DNA of 64,000 nt from Streptomyces sp. NBC_01231 (GTDB lineage: Bacteria; Actinomycetota; Actinomycetes; Streptomycetales; Streptomycetaceae): the NCBI GenBank assembly GCA_035999765.1, contig CP108521.1:930001-994000 (forward strand), read 5' to 3'. How positions within the stretch are numbered: position 1 is the stretch's first letter; the number at the start of each line of letters is the position of its first letter. The translations under genes were made by a program, and so were the position numbers. Below the pieces are notes generated by a model, which saw only the letters and a list, made by a program, of their open reading frames with translations, made no database searches and was not told where the DNA came from. Positions 17,643-26,353 of the stretch are shown here, piece after piece.

Positions 17643-18593
17643 GTGTCAGGTCATCCGGAGGTGGGCGTCGCCGGCCTCGGAGTCATGGGTTCGGCCATCG
17701 CCCGCAGACTGCTGCGGCGTGAACGCACCGTGCGGGTCTACGACGTCCGACAGGACGCGATGGCGGAGCTCGTCAGGGACGGGGCGGCCCCGGCGGACTC
17801 GGCGGCGCAGCTCGCCTCGTCCTCCGTGGTGATCCTCTCCCTCAACACCGCCGACATCGTCGAGCAGGTGGTCTTCGGCCCCGACGGGGTCCTGACCGCG
17901 GCACCCGAGGGCGTACTCGTCATCGACATGTCCAGCATCGACCCCGGGCGCACCCGCGACTTCGCCGAACGCGCGGCGAAGCTCGGCGCCGGCTGGGTCG
18001 ACGCTCCCCTCTCGGGCGGCGCGCCGGGCGCGGAACGCGGCGAGCTGACACTGATGCTCGGCGGCGAGGACGACCAGGTGGAACGGGCGCTGCCCGTGCT
18101 CGGCGCCCTCTCCTCCCAACTCACCCACCTCGGCCCGGCCGGCTCGGGGCAGCTGGTCAAGTCCGTCAACCAGGTGCTGGTCGGCTGCGGATTCGCCGCC
18201 CTCGCCGAGGCCGCCGCGCTGATACGGGCGGCCGGTCTGCCGGCACGGCAGGTACAGGCGGCGCTCACCGGAGGAAGGGCCGACTCGGCGCTGCTCCAGG
18301 AGTTCTTCGTGAAGTTCGCCGAACTCGATCTCACGCCCACCGGACGGGTCAGCAACATGGTCAAGGACCTGGAGGCGGCCCGCGACTACGCGCGCTCGGC
18401 GGGAGTGCCACTGCCGGTCACCACCGCCGTCTCCGAACTCCACCGCTGGCTGGCCGCGGCGGGCCATGGCGACGCCGACAACGCGGCGCTCATGCATTAC
18501 TACGGAACCGGAAGCGGAACCGACACCGGCACCGGCACCGACACCGACACCGGCATTGGAACCGGAACCGGTCCGACGGGAGGCCAGTCATGA
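17643..18593 (+). CDS. NAD(P)-dependent beta-hydroxyacid dehydrogenase, second copy
   Basis: A 316-residue paralogue of the 10156 protein: fingerprint VGVAGLGVMGSAIARRLL, substrate loop VDAPLSGGAPGAERGELTLM and catalytic lysine in LVKSVNQVLVGCG. GTG 17643 follows AAGTAGG. The body ends near MHYYGTGSG; the last 25 residues are a low-complexity Gly/Thr/Asp tail encoded by a degenerate hexanucleotide repeat. It opens an operon with the IdnO- and IdnD-like genes and overlaps the next gene by four bases. By family it oxidises or reduces a short beta-hydroxy acid such as threonate or tartronate semialdehyde; the substrate is not visible. Confidence 0.85.
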   Translation: MSGHPEVGVAGLGVMGSAIARRLLRRERTVRVYDVRQDAMAELVRDGAAPADSAAQLASSSVVILSLNTADIVEQVVFGPDGVLTAAPEGVLVIDMSSIDPGRTRDFAERAAKLGAGWVDAPLSGGAPGAERGELTLMLGGEDDQVERALPVLGALSSQLTHLGPAGSGQLVKSVNQVLVGCGFAALAEAAALIRAAGLPARQVQAALTGGRADSALLQEFFVKFAELDLTPTGRVSNMVKDLEAARDYARSAGVPLPVTTAVSELHRWLAAAGHGDADNAALMHYYGTGSGTDTGTGTDTDTGIGTGTGPTGGQS

Positions 18594-19375
18594 CGGTTTC
18601 AGCCAAGGGTCCTTCCCTGTTCGACCTCTCCGGGCGGTTGGCCCTGGTCACCGGCTCCAGCAAGGGCATCGGATTCGCCCTGGCTGCGGGACTGGCCGAG
18701 GCGGGCGCCGAACTCGTCCTCAACGGCCGCGATCCCGAGGCCCTGGAACGCGCTCGTGCCGAACTCGCCGAACGCACCGGGACCACGGTGCACGCCGTGC
18801 CCTTCGACGTCACCGACGAGACGTCCGTGCAGACGGCGGTCCAGGAGATCGAGAACGGGATCGGCCCGCTGGACATCCTGGTCAACAACACCGGCGTACA
18901 GCACCGCGAACCACTCCTCCAGGTATCCGCCGAGAACTTCGAGCGGGTCCTGCACACCAACCTCACCAGCGCCTTCCTGGTCGGCCGCACGGTGGCCGCG
19001 GGCATGGTCGGGCGCGGCCGCGGAAAGATCGTCAACATCTGTTCCGTACAGACCTGGCTGGCCCGCCCCGGCATCGCGGCCTACGCGGCCTCCAAGGGCG
19101 GCCTCGCGATGCTGACCCGGGGCATGTGCGCGGAGTGGGCCGGATCGGGGCTGACGGTCAACGGACTGGCACCGGGGTACGTGGTCACCGAACTGACCCG
19201 CCCGCTCGTCGACGACCCGGACTTCGACTCCTGGATCCGGGGCCGCACCCCGGCCGGGCGCTGGGCCTCGGTCGAGGATCTCGTCGGCACGCTGGTGTGG
19301 CTCGCCGCCCCCGCGTCGGACTTCGTCAACGGCCAGGTGATCGCCGTCGACGGCGGCCTGACCGCGGTCATCTGA
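18590..19375 (+). CDS. idnO: Gluconate 5-dehydrogenase (IdnO-like SDR)
   Basis: A 261-residue classical short-chain dehydrogenase. Cofactor motif LVTGSSKGIGFALA, NNTGVQHREP (usually NNAG), catalytic Ser in CSVQTWLARPG and Tyr/Lys in YAASKGGLAMLTRGMC. The C-terminal segment RTPAGRWASVEDLVGTLVWL followed by SDFVNGQVIAVDGG is very like enterobacterial IdnO, which interconverts 5-keto-D-gluconate and D-gluconate. ATGA overlap with the gene before; the L-idonate dehydrogenase follows after 14 bases. The product gluconate would be phosphorylated by the divergent gluconokinase. Confidence 0.85.
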   Translation: MTVSAKGPSLFDLSGRLALVTGSSKGIGFALAAGLAEAGAELVLNGRDPEALERARAELAERTGTTVHAVPFDVTDETSVQTAVQEIENGIGPLDILVNNTGVQHREPLLQVSAENFERVLHTNLTSAFLVGRTVAAGMVGRGRGKIVNICSVQTWLARPGIAAYAASKGGLAMLTRGMCAEWAGSGLTVNGLAPGYVVTELTRPLVDDPDFDSWIRGRTPAGRWASVEDLVGTLVWLAAPASDFVNGQVIAVDGGLTAVI

Positions 19376-19389
19376 GAGGGACCGAGAAC

Positions 19390-20502
19390 ATGAACGCAGC
19401 AAACTCATCAAGCTCGAACTCATCAGACTCGGCCTCATCGGCCTCATCGACGATGCGAGCGGTCGTGGCCCACGGGGCGGGCGACCTGCGCCTGGAGGAG
19501 CGGCCGGTGCCGGAGCCCGGCCCCGGCGAGGTGGCGGTCGACATCCGCTACGGCGGGATCTGCGGCTCCGACCTGCACTACTGGCGACATGGCGCGGTCG
19601 GAGAGTTCCGGCTGCGCGAACCACTGGTCCTCGGTCACGAGATCGTCGGCCGGGTACGCGCGGCGGGCCCCGGCACGCAGGCCCCGCCGCCCGGGACCTC
19701 GGTGGCCGTGCACCCCCTGGCCTCCTGCGGCACGTGCCGACAGTGCGCAGCGGGACGGCGCAACACCTGCCTGGACACCGGCTATCTCGGCAGCGCCGCC
19801 CGAAACCCCCACGTCCAGGGCGGGTTCGCCGATGTCCTGGTCGTGCCCGCCGAACGGGTCCTGCCGCTGCCCGAGGGCCTTGACCTGCGGCTCGCCGCGC
19901 TCGCCGAGCCGGCTGCGGTCGCCTGGCACGCGGTACGGCAGGCCGGCGACGTGCGCGGCAAGCGGGTCCTGGTCACCGGTGCCGGACCGATCGGCTGCCT
20001 GGTGGTCGCGGCCCTGCGCGCCGCCGGGGCCGGTGAGATCACCGTGACCGATGTGCACGAGGCGCCGCTGGCCGTCGCCAAGCAGGTGGGCGCCGACTCG
20101 ACCGTACGGATCGGCGGTCCCTCAAGTGGCGGGGACGGCCTGGAAGGACTGGCGGCGGACATCGCCATCGAGTCCTCGGGCAGCCCCGCCGGACTGCGCA
20201 CCTGCGTGTACGGAGTGGACCGGGGTGGTCTGGTGGTGGGGCTCGGCCTGCTCCCGCCCGGGGACACCCCGGTCGCAGCGAACGCGCTGATCACGCGGGA
20301 GCTCCGGCTGGTCGGCTCCTTCCGTTTCGACACCGAACTCGGCGAGGTGCTCCGGGCGTTGGCCGACGGCCGCCTTCCGGTCGACCCGGTGGTGACCTCC
20401 GTACTCCCCGTGACACGCACCGCCGAGGCCTTCGAACTGGCAGCCGACCCGGCGCGTTCCTGCAAGGTGCTCCTCGACTTCGCGGGTCCGACAACAACCT
20501 GA
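19390..20502 (+). CDS. idnD: L-idonate 5-dehydrogenase (IdnD-like zinc alcohol dehydrogenase)
   Basis: A 370-residue zinc-dependent medium-chain dehydrogenase. The catalytic-zinc segment GGICGSDLHYWRHGAVG and PLVLGHEIVG closely follow E. coli IdnD; the four structural-zinc cysteines are in CGTCRQCAAGRRNTC. The coenzyme fold GAGPIGCLVVAALRAAG lies near residue 200. It oxidises L-idonate to 5-ketogluconate, the substrate of the upstream IdnO. ATG 19390 gives a 21-residue Ser/Asn-rich leader before MRAVVAHG; the internal ATG at 19453 is an alternative start where homology begins, but the better ribosome binding site (GAGAGG) precedes 19390. It ends the operon, followed by a strong hairpin. Confidence 0.85.
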   Translation: MNAANSSSSNSSDSASSASSTMRAVVAHGAGDLRLEERPVPEPGPGEVAVDIRYGGICGSDLHYWRHGAVGEFRLREPLVLGHEIVGRVRAAGPGTQAPPPGTSVAVHPLASCGTCRQCAAGRRNTCLDTGYLGSAARNPHVQGGFADVLVVPAERVLPLPEGLDLRLAALAEPAAVAWHAVRQAGDVRGKRVLVTGAGPIGCLVVAALRAAGAGEITVTDVHEAPLAVAKQVGADSTVRIGGPSSGGDGLEGLAADIAIESSGSPAGLRTCVYGVDRGGLVVGLGLLPPGDTPVAANALITRELRLVGSFRFDTELGEVLRALADGRLPVDPVVTSVLPVTRTAEAFELAADPARSCKVLLDFAGPTTT

Positions 20503-20588
20503 GCAGGCAAAGGGTCGGCCCACATGACGGCAATGACGCTCACCGCCCGACTCCGGCCGACCACCCGGCCGCGGACCCGCAGTCGCAG

Positions 20589-20618
20589 CCGTCCCGAGCC
20601 GCGTGCGGCTCGGGACGG
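20589..20618 (+). terminator. Terminator after the idonate operon
   Basis: A perfect 14-base stem CCGTCCCGAGCCGC / GCGGCTCGGGACGG with a two-base centre, 87 bases past the idnD stop, followed by TT. Just downstream is a direct repeat of CGGTTCCAGGTCGC (starting at 20616 and 20634), spaced 18 bases, which could be a binding site for control of the next gene. Confidence 0.75.
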
Positions 20619-20751
20619 TTCCAGGTCGCCCGCCGGTTCCAGGTCGCAGTCCAGCAAGGCGACCTGACGCCCTGCCCGGCCGGGCCGCCCCTCGCCCGGC
20701 CGGACAGACTCCCCTACCCGCCACCGCCTCCTCCGATCAAGGGAGTTCAGC

Positions 20752-21795
20752 ATGTCCGACGCCCCCGTGCCCCGTCCACGCGTCGCCGTCAGCCGCAGCG
20801 GTCTGCCAGGGACCGCCGTCCGGCGGCTGGCCTCGCGGTACGACGTCATCGCCTGGAAGGGGACGGCGCCGCCCACCTCGGCCGAGCTGTGCGCGCTGGT
20901 CCGGGGCTGCGAGGGACTGCTCGTCCTCGGCAGTGACCGGGTGGACGCCGCCCTGCTGGACGCCGCCGGCCCCGGCCTCCGTGTCGTGGCGCTGGCGTCG
21001 ATGGGCTACGACGGCGTGGACGTCGACGCCGCCGCCGCGCGCGGTGTGGTCGTCACCCACACCCCCGACGTACTGGCCGACACCACCGCCGACGTGGCCA
21101 TGGCACTGATCCTGATGGCGCGACGGCGCCTCGGGGCCAGCATGGACGCGTTGCGGCGCGGCGAGTGGGGCGCCTTCAGGATGGACGCCTTCCTCGGACT
21201 CGACGTGCAGGGCGCGACGCTCGGGCTCATCGGCTACGGGCAGATCGCCAAGGCCCTCGCGCGTCGGGCTGCCGGATTCGGCATGCGGGTCCAGCACCAC
21301 CATCCCCGCCGCAAGGAGGACGGCGAGTTGTCCCGCTGGGTCACCTTCGCCGACCTGCTGCGTACCAGTGACGTGGTGTCCGTGCACACCCCGCTGACGC
21401 CCGAGACCGCCGGCATGATCGGCGGGCCCGAGCTGGCTCTGATGAAGCCGACGGCGACGCTCGTCAACACCGGACGGGGCGGCATCGTCGACGAGGAGGC
21501 TCTGCTCACCGCGCTGCACGACGGGACACTGCACTCGGCGGGGCTGGACGTGATGACGGACGAGCCGCGAACGGACCCCGCCGATCCGCTGTTCGCCGAG
21601 CCGCGCCTGGTGGTGCTGCCGCACGTGGGCTCGGCGACGGAGGCAACACGGGCGGCGATGGTGGACCTGGCGGCACGCAACATCGAGGCCGTACTGGACG
21701 GGGAGAGAGCGCCGACTCCGGTGCCGGCGACCATGGGGCGGCCCCGTCCGGTCGCCGCGAGGGACGCCGGCGGAGTGAACGTCGTGCTGCCCTGA
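20752..21795 (+). CDS. D-2-hydroxyacid dehydrogenase (glyoxylate/2-ketogluconate reductase type)
   Basis: A 347-residue NAD(P)-dependent dehydrogenase with GLIGYGQIAKALA near residue 162, Arg in VNTGRGGIVDE, Glu in DVMTDEP and His in LPHVGSATEATR. The last motif with the following Arg is typical of the GhrB/TkrA/GyaR branch, whose members reduce glyoxylate, hydroxypyruvate and 2-ketogluconate. Coming after the idonate operon it would supply gluconate from 2-ketogluconate (inference). Nothing downstream up to the MarR gene suggests further operon members. The start ATG follows AAGGGAG by about seven bases. Confidence 0.83.
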   Translation: MSDAPVPRPRVAVSRSGLPGTAVRRLASRYDVIAWKGTAPPTSAELCALVRGCEGLLVLGSDRVDAALLDAAGPGLRVVALASMGYDGVDVDAAAARGVVVTHTPDVLADTTADVAMALILMARRRLGASMDALRRGEWGAFRMDAFLGLDVQGATLGLIGYGQIAKALARRAAGFGMRVQHHHPRRKEDGELSRWVTFADLLRTSDVVSVHTPLTPETAGMIGGPELALMKPTATLVNTGRGGIVDEEALLTALHDGTLHSAGLDVMTDEPRTDPADPLFAEPRLVVLPHVGSATEATRAAMVDLAARNIEAVLDGERAPTPVPATMGRPRPVAARDAGGVNVVLP

Positions 21796-21900
21796 AGGGG
21801 CATGGCCCCGCCGCCGGTTCTGTCGGCGCAGGCGCTTGTCCGGCCCTGCTCGAACGACTCGGGTTCGTGAGGCCCCGGCGACGATCCGGGCGCGGGCCCG

Positions 21901-22341
21901 TCAGCCCAGCCGCCTCGAGGCCCGTTGCAGCAACGTCCGCAGCAGGGCCGTCTCCTCGGTGCCGAGGACCGTCACGATGTGCTCCTGCTCGCGTTCGACC
22001 GCCGCGGTCCAGCGTGTCAGCGCCTCGCTGCCCCGCTCCGACGCGAACACCAGGACGCGCCGCCGGTCCGCGTCGTCCACCCGGCGCAGGACGAGATTGA
22101 GGGACACCATCCGGTCGACGACCTTGGTCAGGGTCGGTGCGGTCAGCAGGGCGGACTCGGCGACCTCCGTCATCGGATGTCCGGCGCCGTCGCCGAGGAA
22201 CGACAGCACGCGCCACTCCTCGAGCGTCGCGCCTTCCGCCTTCAGTGCCTCACCGAGCCTTTGGACGACGGTCCGCTCCACGAGCGTGAGGGCTCGCGCC
22301 AGGTCGAGGTCGGCTGCGATCGTGGGGGTGGTCGTGGTCAT
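21901..22341 (-). CDS. MarR family transcriptional regulator
   Basis: A 146-residue winged-helix regulator: LEEWRVLSFLGDGAGHPMTE followed by ALLTAPTLTKVVDRMVSLNLV (recognition helix) and the wing RRVDDADRRRVLVFAS, then a dimerisation helix. ATG 22341 was chosen (AGGG three bases before; upstream codons have no homology). It is divergent from the formamide gene cluster with 158 bases between, so it is the likely regulator of that cluster. An imperfect inverted repeat lies in the shared promoter region. Confidence 0.83.
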   Translation of the reverse strand: MTTTTPTIAADLDLARALTLVERTVVQRLGEALKAEGATLEEWRVLSFLGDGAGHPMTEVAESALLTAPTLTKVVDRMVSLNLVLRRVDDADRRRVLVFASERGSEALTRWTAAVEREQEHIVTVLGTEETALLRTLLQRASRRLG

Positions 22342-22454
22342 CGCCCTGCCAAGATTCGTGGGTGTGTGTGGGCTGCAGCGGTCGTTCGTGGGGAGCTCGC
22401 GCGGCAGACAGGGTTCGCCTGAGGCGGTTCCCACGATACAGTCATTTCCTTATC

Positions 22455-22476
22455 GCTGCGAAATATTCTCGTAGCA
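22455..22476. promoter_or_regulatory. Candidate MarR operator between the regulator and the amide cluster
   Basis: GCTGCGAAATATTCTCGTAGC reads as an imperfect inverted repeat (GCTGCGA / TCGTAGC, one mismatch) around an AT-rich centre, unusual for this GC-rich DNA, 25-45 bases before the AmiC-like gene start. A related half (ATCGCTA) occurs on both sides. Candidate only. Confidence 0.4.
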
Positions 22477-22499
22477 ACCAATCGCTAGTGTGACCGCCT

Positions 22500-23597
22500 A
22501 TGATCGAGAAGGCGTCTGTCCGGCTCGGCTCTCCGGCAGGCCGGACCGGGGACGCGCTGGATGTCGCCCTGGTGGTTCCGCTCCAGGGCCCGGCCGGGAT
22601 CTTCGGCCCGTCCTGCGAGTGCTGTGCCCAGCTCGCGGCCGAGGAGGTCAACGCCGAGTCCGGCGTGCTGGGCAGGGAGCTGCGGCTCACGCTCGTCGAC
22701 GGCGGGGCGCCGCCCGAGCAGGTGGCGAGCGAGGTCGACGCGCTGATCTCCGGCGGCGTCATCGACGCGGTGGCCGGCTGGCACATCTCCGCCGTCCGCG
22801 AGGTCGTCGCCCCGCGCATCGACGGCCGCGTGCCGTACGTCTACACGGCGCTCTACGAAGGCGGCGAGCGGTCCCCGGGCGTGTTCCTCACGGGCGAGAC
22901 CCCGGGCCGCCAACTGCGGCCCGCGTTGCAGTGGTTCGCCTGCGAACTCGGTATCCGGCGCTGGACCATCGTCGGCGACGACTACGTCTGGCCCCGCTCC
23001 TCCGCCCGCGCCGCCCGCCGCTACCTGCGCGAACTCGGCGGCGAAGTCTGCGACGAGATGTACGTGCCGCTCGGCACCAAGGACTTCGGCCCGGTTCTGG
23101 CCCGGGTCGCGGCCAGCGACTGCGAGGCCGTCCTCATGCTGCTGATCGGTGACGACGCCGTCCTCTTCAACCGCGCGTTCACCGCGGCCGGGCTCGACCG
23201 CGACCACATCCGGTTCAGCTCGCTGATCGAGGAGAACGTCCTGCTGGCGACCGGACCGGAGAACACCCGGGGCCTGATGACCTCGGCCGGCTACTTCGAG
23301 GACCTGCCGACCGCTTCGGGTCTCGACTTCGCCGCCGCGTACGGACGCCGGTTCGGGCCCCGGGCTCCGGTGCTCAACAGCCTCGGCGAGTCCTGCTACG
23401 AGGGTGTCCGCATGCTCATCGAGCTGCTGCGCCGGGCCGGAACCGTGGATGTGCCCCGAATCCAGGCGGCCGCCGAGGGACTCGAGTACGAGACTCCGCG
23501 CGGCACGGTCCGGATACAGGACCGCCACCTCGAACAGCGCGTGTTCCTTGCCGCGGCCGACGGTCTGCGGTGGGACGTGCTCCAGCAGCTGCCCTAG
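22500..23597 (+). CDS. AmiC/UrtA-like ligand-binding protein without signal peptide
   Basis: A 365-residue type 1 periplasmic-binding fold protein of the amide/urea branch (VALVVPLQGPAGIFGPSCEC at the start, AGWHISAVREVVAP near residue 96, YVWPRSSARAARRYL near 162). There is no hydrophobic signal or lipobox at the N-terminus, so it should be cytoplasmic, like AmiC, the amide sensor of Pseudomonas that controls the antiterminator AmiR. No AmiR-like gene is nearby; the divergent MarR regulator is the only visible partner. As the first gene before FmdB and formamidase it most likely senses an amide or urea-like ligand. No strong ribosome binding site precedes the ATG. Confidence 0.75.
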   Translation: MIEKASVRLGSPAGRTGDALDVALVVPLQGPAGIFGPSCECCAQLAAEEVNAESGVLGRELRLTLVDGGAPPEQVASEVDALISGGVIDAVAGWHISAVREVVAPRIDGRVPYVYTALYEGGERSPGVFLTGETPGRQLRPALQWFACELGIRRWTIVGDDYVWPRSSARAARRYLRELGGEVCDEMYVPLGTKDFGPVLARVAASDCEAVLMLLIGDDAVLFNRAFTAAGLDRDHIRFSSLIEENVLLATGPENTRGLMTSAGYFEDLPTASGLDFAAAYGRRFGPRAPVLNSLGESCYEGVRMLIELLRRAGTVDVPRIQAAAEGLEYETPRGTVRIQDRHLEQRVFLAAADGLRWDVLQQLP

Positions 23598-23707
23598 CAG
23601 GAACCGCGGCGCTGCCACCTTTTACACGTACGTAACACGCCCAACCCTTGCCCAATTACTTCGGTCAGAAATACTTTTTTCTCGAAGCTTTTGGAGGTTG
23701 GTTGTCC

Positions 23708-23989
23708 ATGGCCACCTATCGCTACCGCTGCGCCCACTGCGGCCCCTTCGACGTGATCCGTCCGATCGGCCGCGCCCTGCCCGAAGAACCCTGCGAAACC
23801 TGCTCCGACCAGGCCCGCCGGGTCTTCACCCCTCCGATGCTCAGCCGCACGTCCGCTCCGCTGGCCCGCGCCCTGCGCGCCCAGGAAGCCAGCGCCCACG
23901 AACCACGCGTCGTCACCGAGGTGCCGCCGACCCACCGCCGTCCCGGCCCGCACGCCGATCCCCGTCACGCCCAGTTGCCGAAGCCCTGA
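23708..23989 (+). CDS. fmdB: FmdB family zinc-ribbon protein
   Basis: A 93-residue protein with the FmdB signature: MATYRYRCAHCGPFDV, then a second CxxC (CETCSDQARRVFTPP), forming a small zinc ribbon. The C-terminal third is a Pro/His/Arg-rich tail. FmdB was named for its position next to formamidase in Methylophilus and was suggested to be regulatory. The start is the ATG with GGAGG ten bases before, not the longer in-frame start upstream. A short AT-rich stretch (23650-23690) just before it is unusual for the region and may carry a promoter. Confidence 0.85.
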   Translation: MATYRYRCAHCGPFDVIRPIGRALPEEPCETCSDQARRVFTPPMLSRTSAPLARALRAQEASAHEPRVVTEVPPTHRRPGPHADPRHAQLPKP

Positions 23990-24024
23990 CCCCCGCTCGG
24001 CACACCTGTCCTTGGAGGCACCCC

Positions 24025-25272
24025 ATGCCCGAAGTCGTCTTCAGCGTCGACCAGGCCATGTCCATGCGCGACCAGAAGGTCCCCGGCCACAACCGTTGGC
24101 ATCCCGACATCCCGCCCGCCGTCACCGTGAAGCCGGGCACGGACTTCCGCATCGAGTGCCGCGACTGGACCGACAACCAGATCGGCAACAACGACTCGGC
24201 CAACGACGTCCGTGACGTCGACCTCACCCACGCCCACATGCTCAGCGGCCCGATCGCCGTGGAGGGCGCCGAGCCCGGTGACCTGCTCGTCGTCGACATC
24301 CTCGACCTGGGCCCCGTACCGCAGGCGCAGGGCGAGGGCTCCGGGGAGGGCTGGGGCTACACCGGCGTCTTCGCCAAGAACAACGGCGGCGGCTTCCTCA
24401 CCGACCGCTTCCCCGACTCGTACAAGGCCGTCTGGGACTTCCACGGCCAGCAGGCCACCTCACGCCACCTCCCCGGCGTCCGCTACACCGGCATCACCCA
24501 CCCCGGCCTCTTCGGCACCGCGCCCTCCGCCGAGCTGCTGGCCCGCTGGAACGCCCGCGAGCAGGCCCTCATCGACACCGACCCGCACCGGGTACCGGCG
24601 CTCGCCCTGCCGCCGCTCGCCGACAACGCGCTGGCCGGCACGGCGACCGGCGAGACCGCCTCCCTCATCGCCGCCGAAGGCGCCCGCACGGTCCCCGCCC
24701 GGGAGAACGGCGGCAACCACGACATCAAGAACTTCACGCGCGGCTCGCGGGTCTTCTACCCCGTCCTCGTCCCGGGCGCCCTGCTGTCCGGCGGCGACCT
24801 GCACTTCAGCCAGGGCGACGGCGAGATCACCTTCTGCGGTGCCATCGAGATGGGCGGCTTCATCGACCTGCACGTCGACCTGATCAAGGGCGGCATGGAG
24901 AAGTACGGGGTCACCACCAACCCCATCTTCATGCCGGGCAACGTAGCTCCGCAGTACACCGAGTTCATCTCGTTCGTCGGCATCTCCGTCGACCACGAGA
25001 CCGACACCAACCACTACCTCGACGCGACGATGGCGTACAAGAACGCCTGCCTCAACGCCGTCGACTACCTCACGACCTTCGGCTACAGCGGAGAGCAGGC
25101 CTACCTCCTGCTCGGCTCGGCACCCATCGAGGGCCGGCTCAGCGGCGTCGTGGACATACCCAACGCGTGCAGCACCCTCTACCTCCCCACGGCGATCTTC
25201 GACTTCGACATCCGGCCGACAGCCGAGGGGCCGAGGAAAGCAGACCGCGGCCAGTGCGCCGTCACGTCCTGA
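24025..25272 (+). CDS. fmdA: Formamidase (acetamidase/formamidase family)
   Basis: A 415-residue cytosolic amidase that hydrolyses formamide to formate and ammonia. It is full length and very typical of FmdA: VFSVDQAMSMRDQKVPGHNRWHPDIP at the start shortens to the family pattern with the conserved HNRWHP, then DLTHAHMLSGPI, GRTHPGLFG-type segment ITHPGLFGT, GGNHDIKNFTRGSRVFYPV with a likely active-site lysine, and LHFSQGDGEITFCGAIEMGG. ATG 24025 has GGAGG seven bases before it. It is followed by an alpha/beta hydrolase and a membrane protein, giving an amide-as-nitrogen-source unit. Confidence 0.9.
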   Translation: MPEVVFSVDQAMSMRDQKVPGHNRWHPDIPPAVTVKPGTDFRIECRDWTDNQIGNNDSANDVRDVDLTHAHMLSGPIAVEGAEPGDLLVVDILDLGPVPQAQGEGSGEGWGYTGVFAKNNGGGFLTDRFPDSYKAVWDFHGQQATSRHLPGVRYTGITHPGLFGTAPSAELLARWNAREQALIDTDPHRVPALALPPLADNALAGTATGETASLIAAEGARTVPARENGGNHDIKNFTRGSRVFYPVLVPGALLSGGDLHFSQGDGEITFCGAIEMGGFIDLHVDLIKGGMEKYGVTTNPIFMPGNVAPQYTEFISFVGISVDHETDTNHYLDATMAYKNACLNAVDYLTTFGYSGEQAYLLLGSAPIEGRLSGVVDIPNACSTLYLPTAIFDFDIRPTAEGPRKADRGQCAVTS

Positions 25273-25316
25273 AAGCCCTGCGAGGCCCGGTTCCGTACCT
25301 CCTGAAAGGCAGTCCC

Positions 25317-26351
25317 ATGAGCGACCATCTCACCTTCCAGCTGGGTGACTTCACCACCCAGCACAGCGCCACCCTGCGCGGCGCCACGCTCGCCTACACC
25401 ACCTACGGCGAACTCAACGCCGACAAGTCCAACGTGATCGTCTACCCCACCTGGTACTCCGGGCGGCACTGGGACAACGAGTGGCTCATCGGCTCCGGCA
25501 TGGCCCTCGACCCGGCCGAGTACTTCATCATCGTCCCGAACATGCTCGGCAACGGCCTGTCCACCTCGCCGAGCAACACCCCGCCACCGTACGACCGCGC
25601 CCGCTTCCCGCACATCACGGTGTACGACCAGATCGAGGCCCAACACAAGCTGGTCACCGAGGAGTTCGGCATCGAGAAGATCGCGCTCGTGACCGGCTGG
25701 TCGATGGGCGCGGGGCAGACCTTCCAGTGGGCTGTCAGCTACCCGGAGATGGTCGAGCGGATCGCCCCCTTCTGCGGCTCCCCGCGCACCAGCCTCCACA
25801 ACAAGGTCTTCCTGGAGGGCGTCAAGGCCGCGCTGACCGCCGACGCGGTCTACAACGGCGGCTGGTACGACGCGGACAAGTGGCCTACCACCGGACTGCG
25901 CGCGCTCGCCCGGGTGTACGCGGGATGGGGATTCTCGCAGGCGTTCTACTGGGAGAAGGAGTACGAGAAGCTCGGCTACACCTCCCTGGAGGACTTCCTC
26001 GTCGGCTTCTGGGAGGGCTTCTTCCTCGACGGCCGCGACCCCAACAACCTGCTCACCATGCTCTGGACCTGGCAGAACGGCGACGTCGGGCTCACCCCCG
26101 GCTTCAACGGCGACACGGAGGCGGCGCTCGGCTCCATCAAGGCGACCACGCTCGACATGCCCGCCGAGAAGGACCTCTACTTCCCGCCGGAGGACGAGGC
26201 CTGGGCCGTCGGCCACATACCGGGCGCCGAACTCCGCGTGATCCCCGGTATCTGGGGTCACTTCGCCGGCGGCGGCAGCAGCCCCAAGGACACCGAGTTC
26301 ATCGACACGGGCATCAAGGAACTGCTGGCCAAGCCGGGCGGGTTGGCGTAG
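25317..26351 (+). CDS. Alpha/beta hydrolase, homoserine acetyltransferase-like
   Basis: A 344-residue alpha/beta hydrolase. The nucleophile serine is in TGWSMGAGQTFQWA near residue 128, the acid probably Asp in PAEKDLYFPP near 283, and the histidine in GIWGHFAGGG near 319. The overall pattern (NVIVYPTWYSG in place of the usual TxHxxTG, VPNMLGNGLSTSPSNT) is that of the MetX/homoserine O-acetyltransferase branch, but key acyltransferase context genes are absent. Members often sit beside formamidase genes; substrate unknown, perhaps an ester or amide precursor of formamide. Starts 44 bases after fmdA and precedes the membrane protein by two bases. Confidence 0.75.
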   Translation: MSDHLTFQLGDFTTQHSATLRGATLAYTTYGELNADKSNVIVYPTWYSGRHWDNEWLIGSGMALDPAEYFIIVPNMLGNGLSTSPSNTPPPYDRARFPHITVYDQIEAQHKLVTEEFGIEKIALVTGWSMGAGQTFQWAVSYPEMVERIAPFCGSPRTSLHNKVFLEGVKAALTADAVYNGGWYDADKWPTTGLRALARVYAGWGFSQAFYWEKEYEKLGYTSLEDFLVGFWEGFFLDGRDPNNLLTMLWTWQNGDVGLTPGFNGDTEAALGSIKATTLDMPAEKDLYFPPEDEAWAVGHIPGAELRVIPGIWGHFAGGGSSPKDTEFIDTGIKELLAKPGGLA

Positions 26352-26353
26352 CC

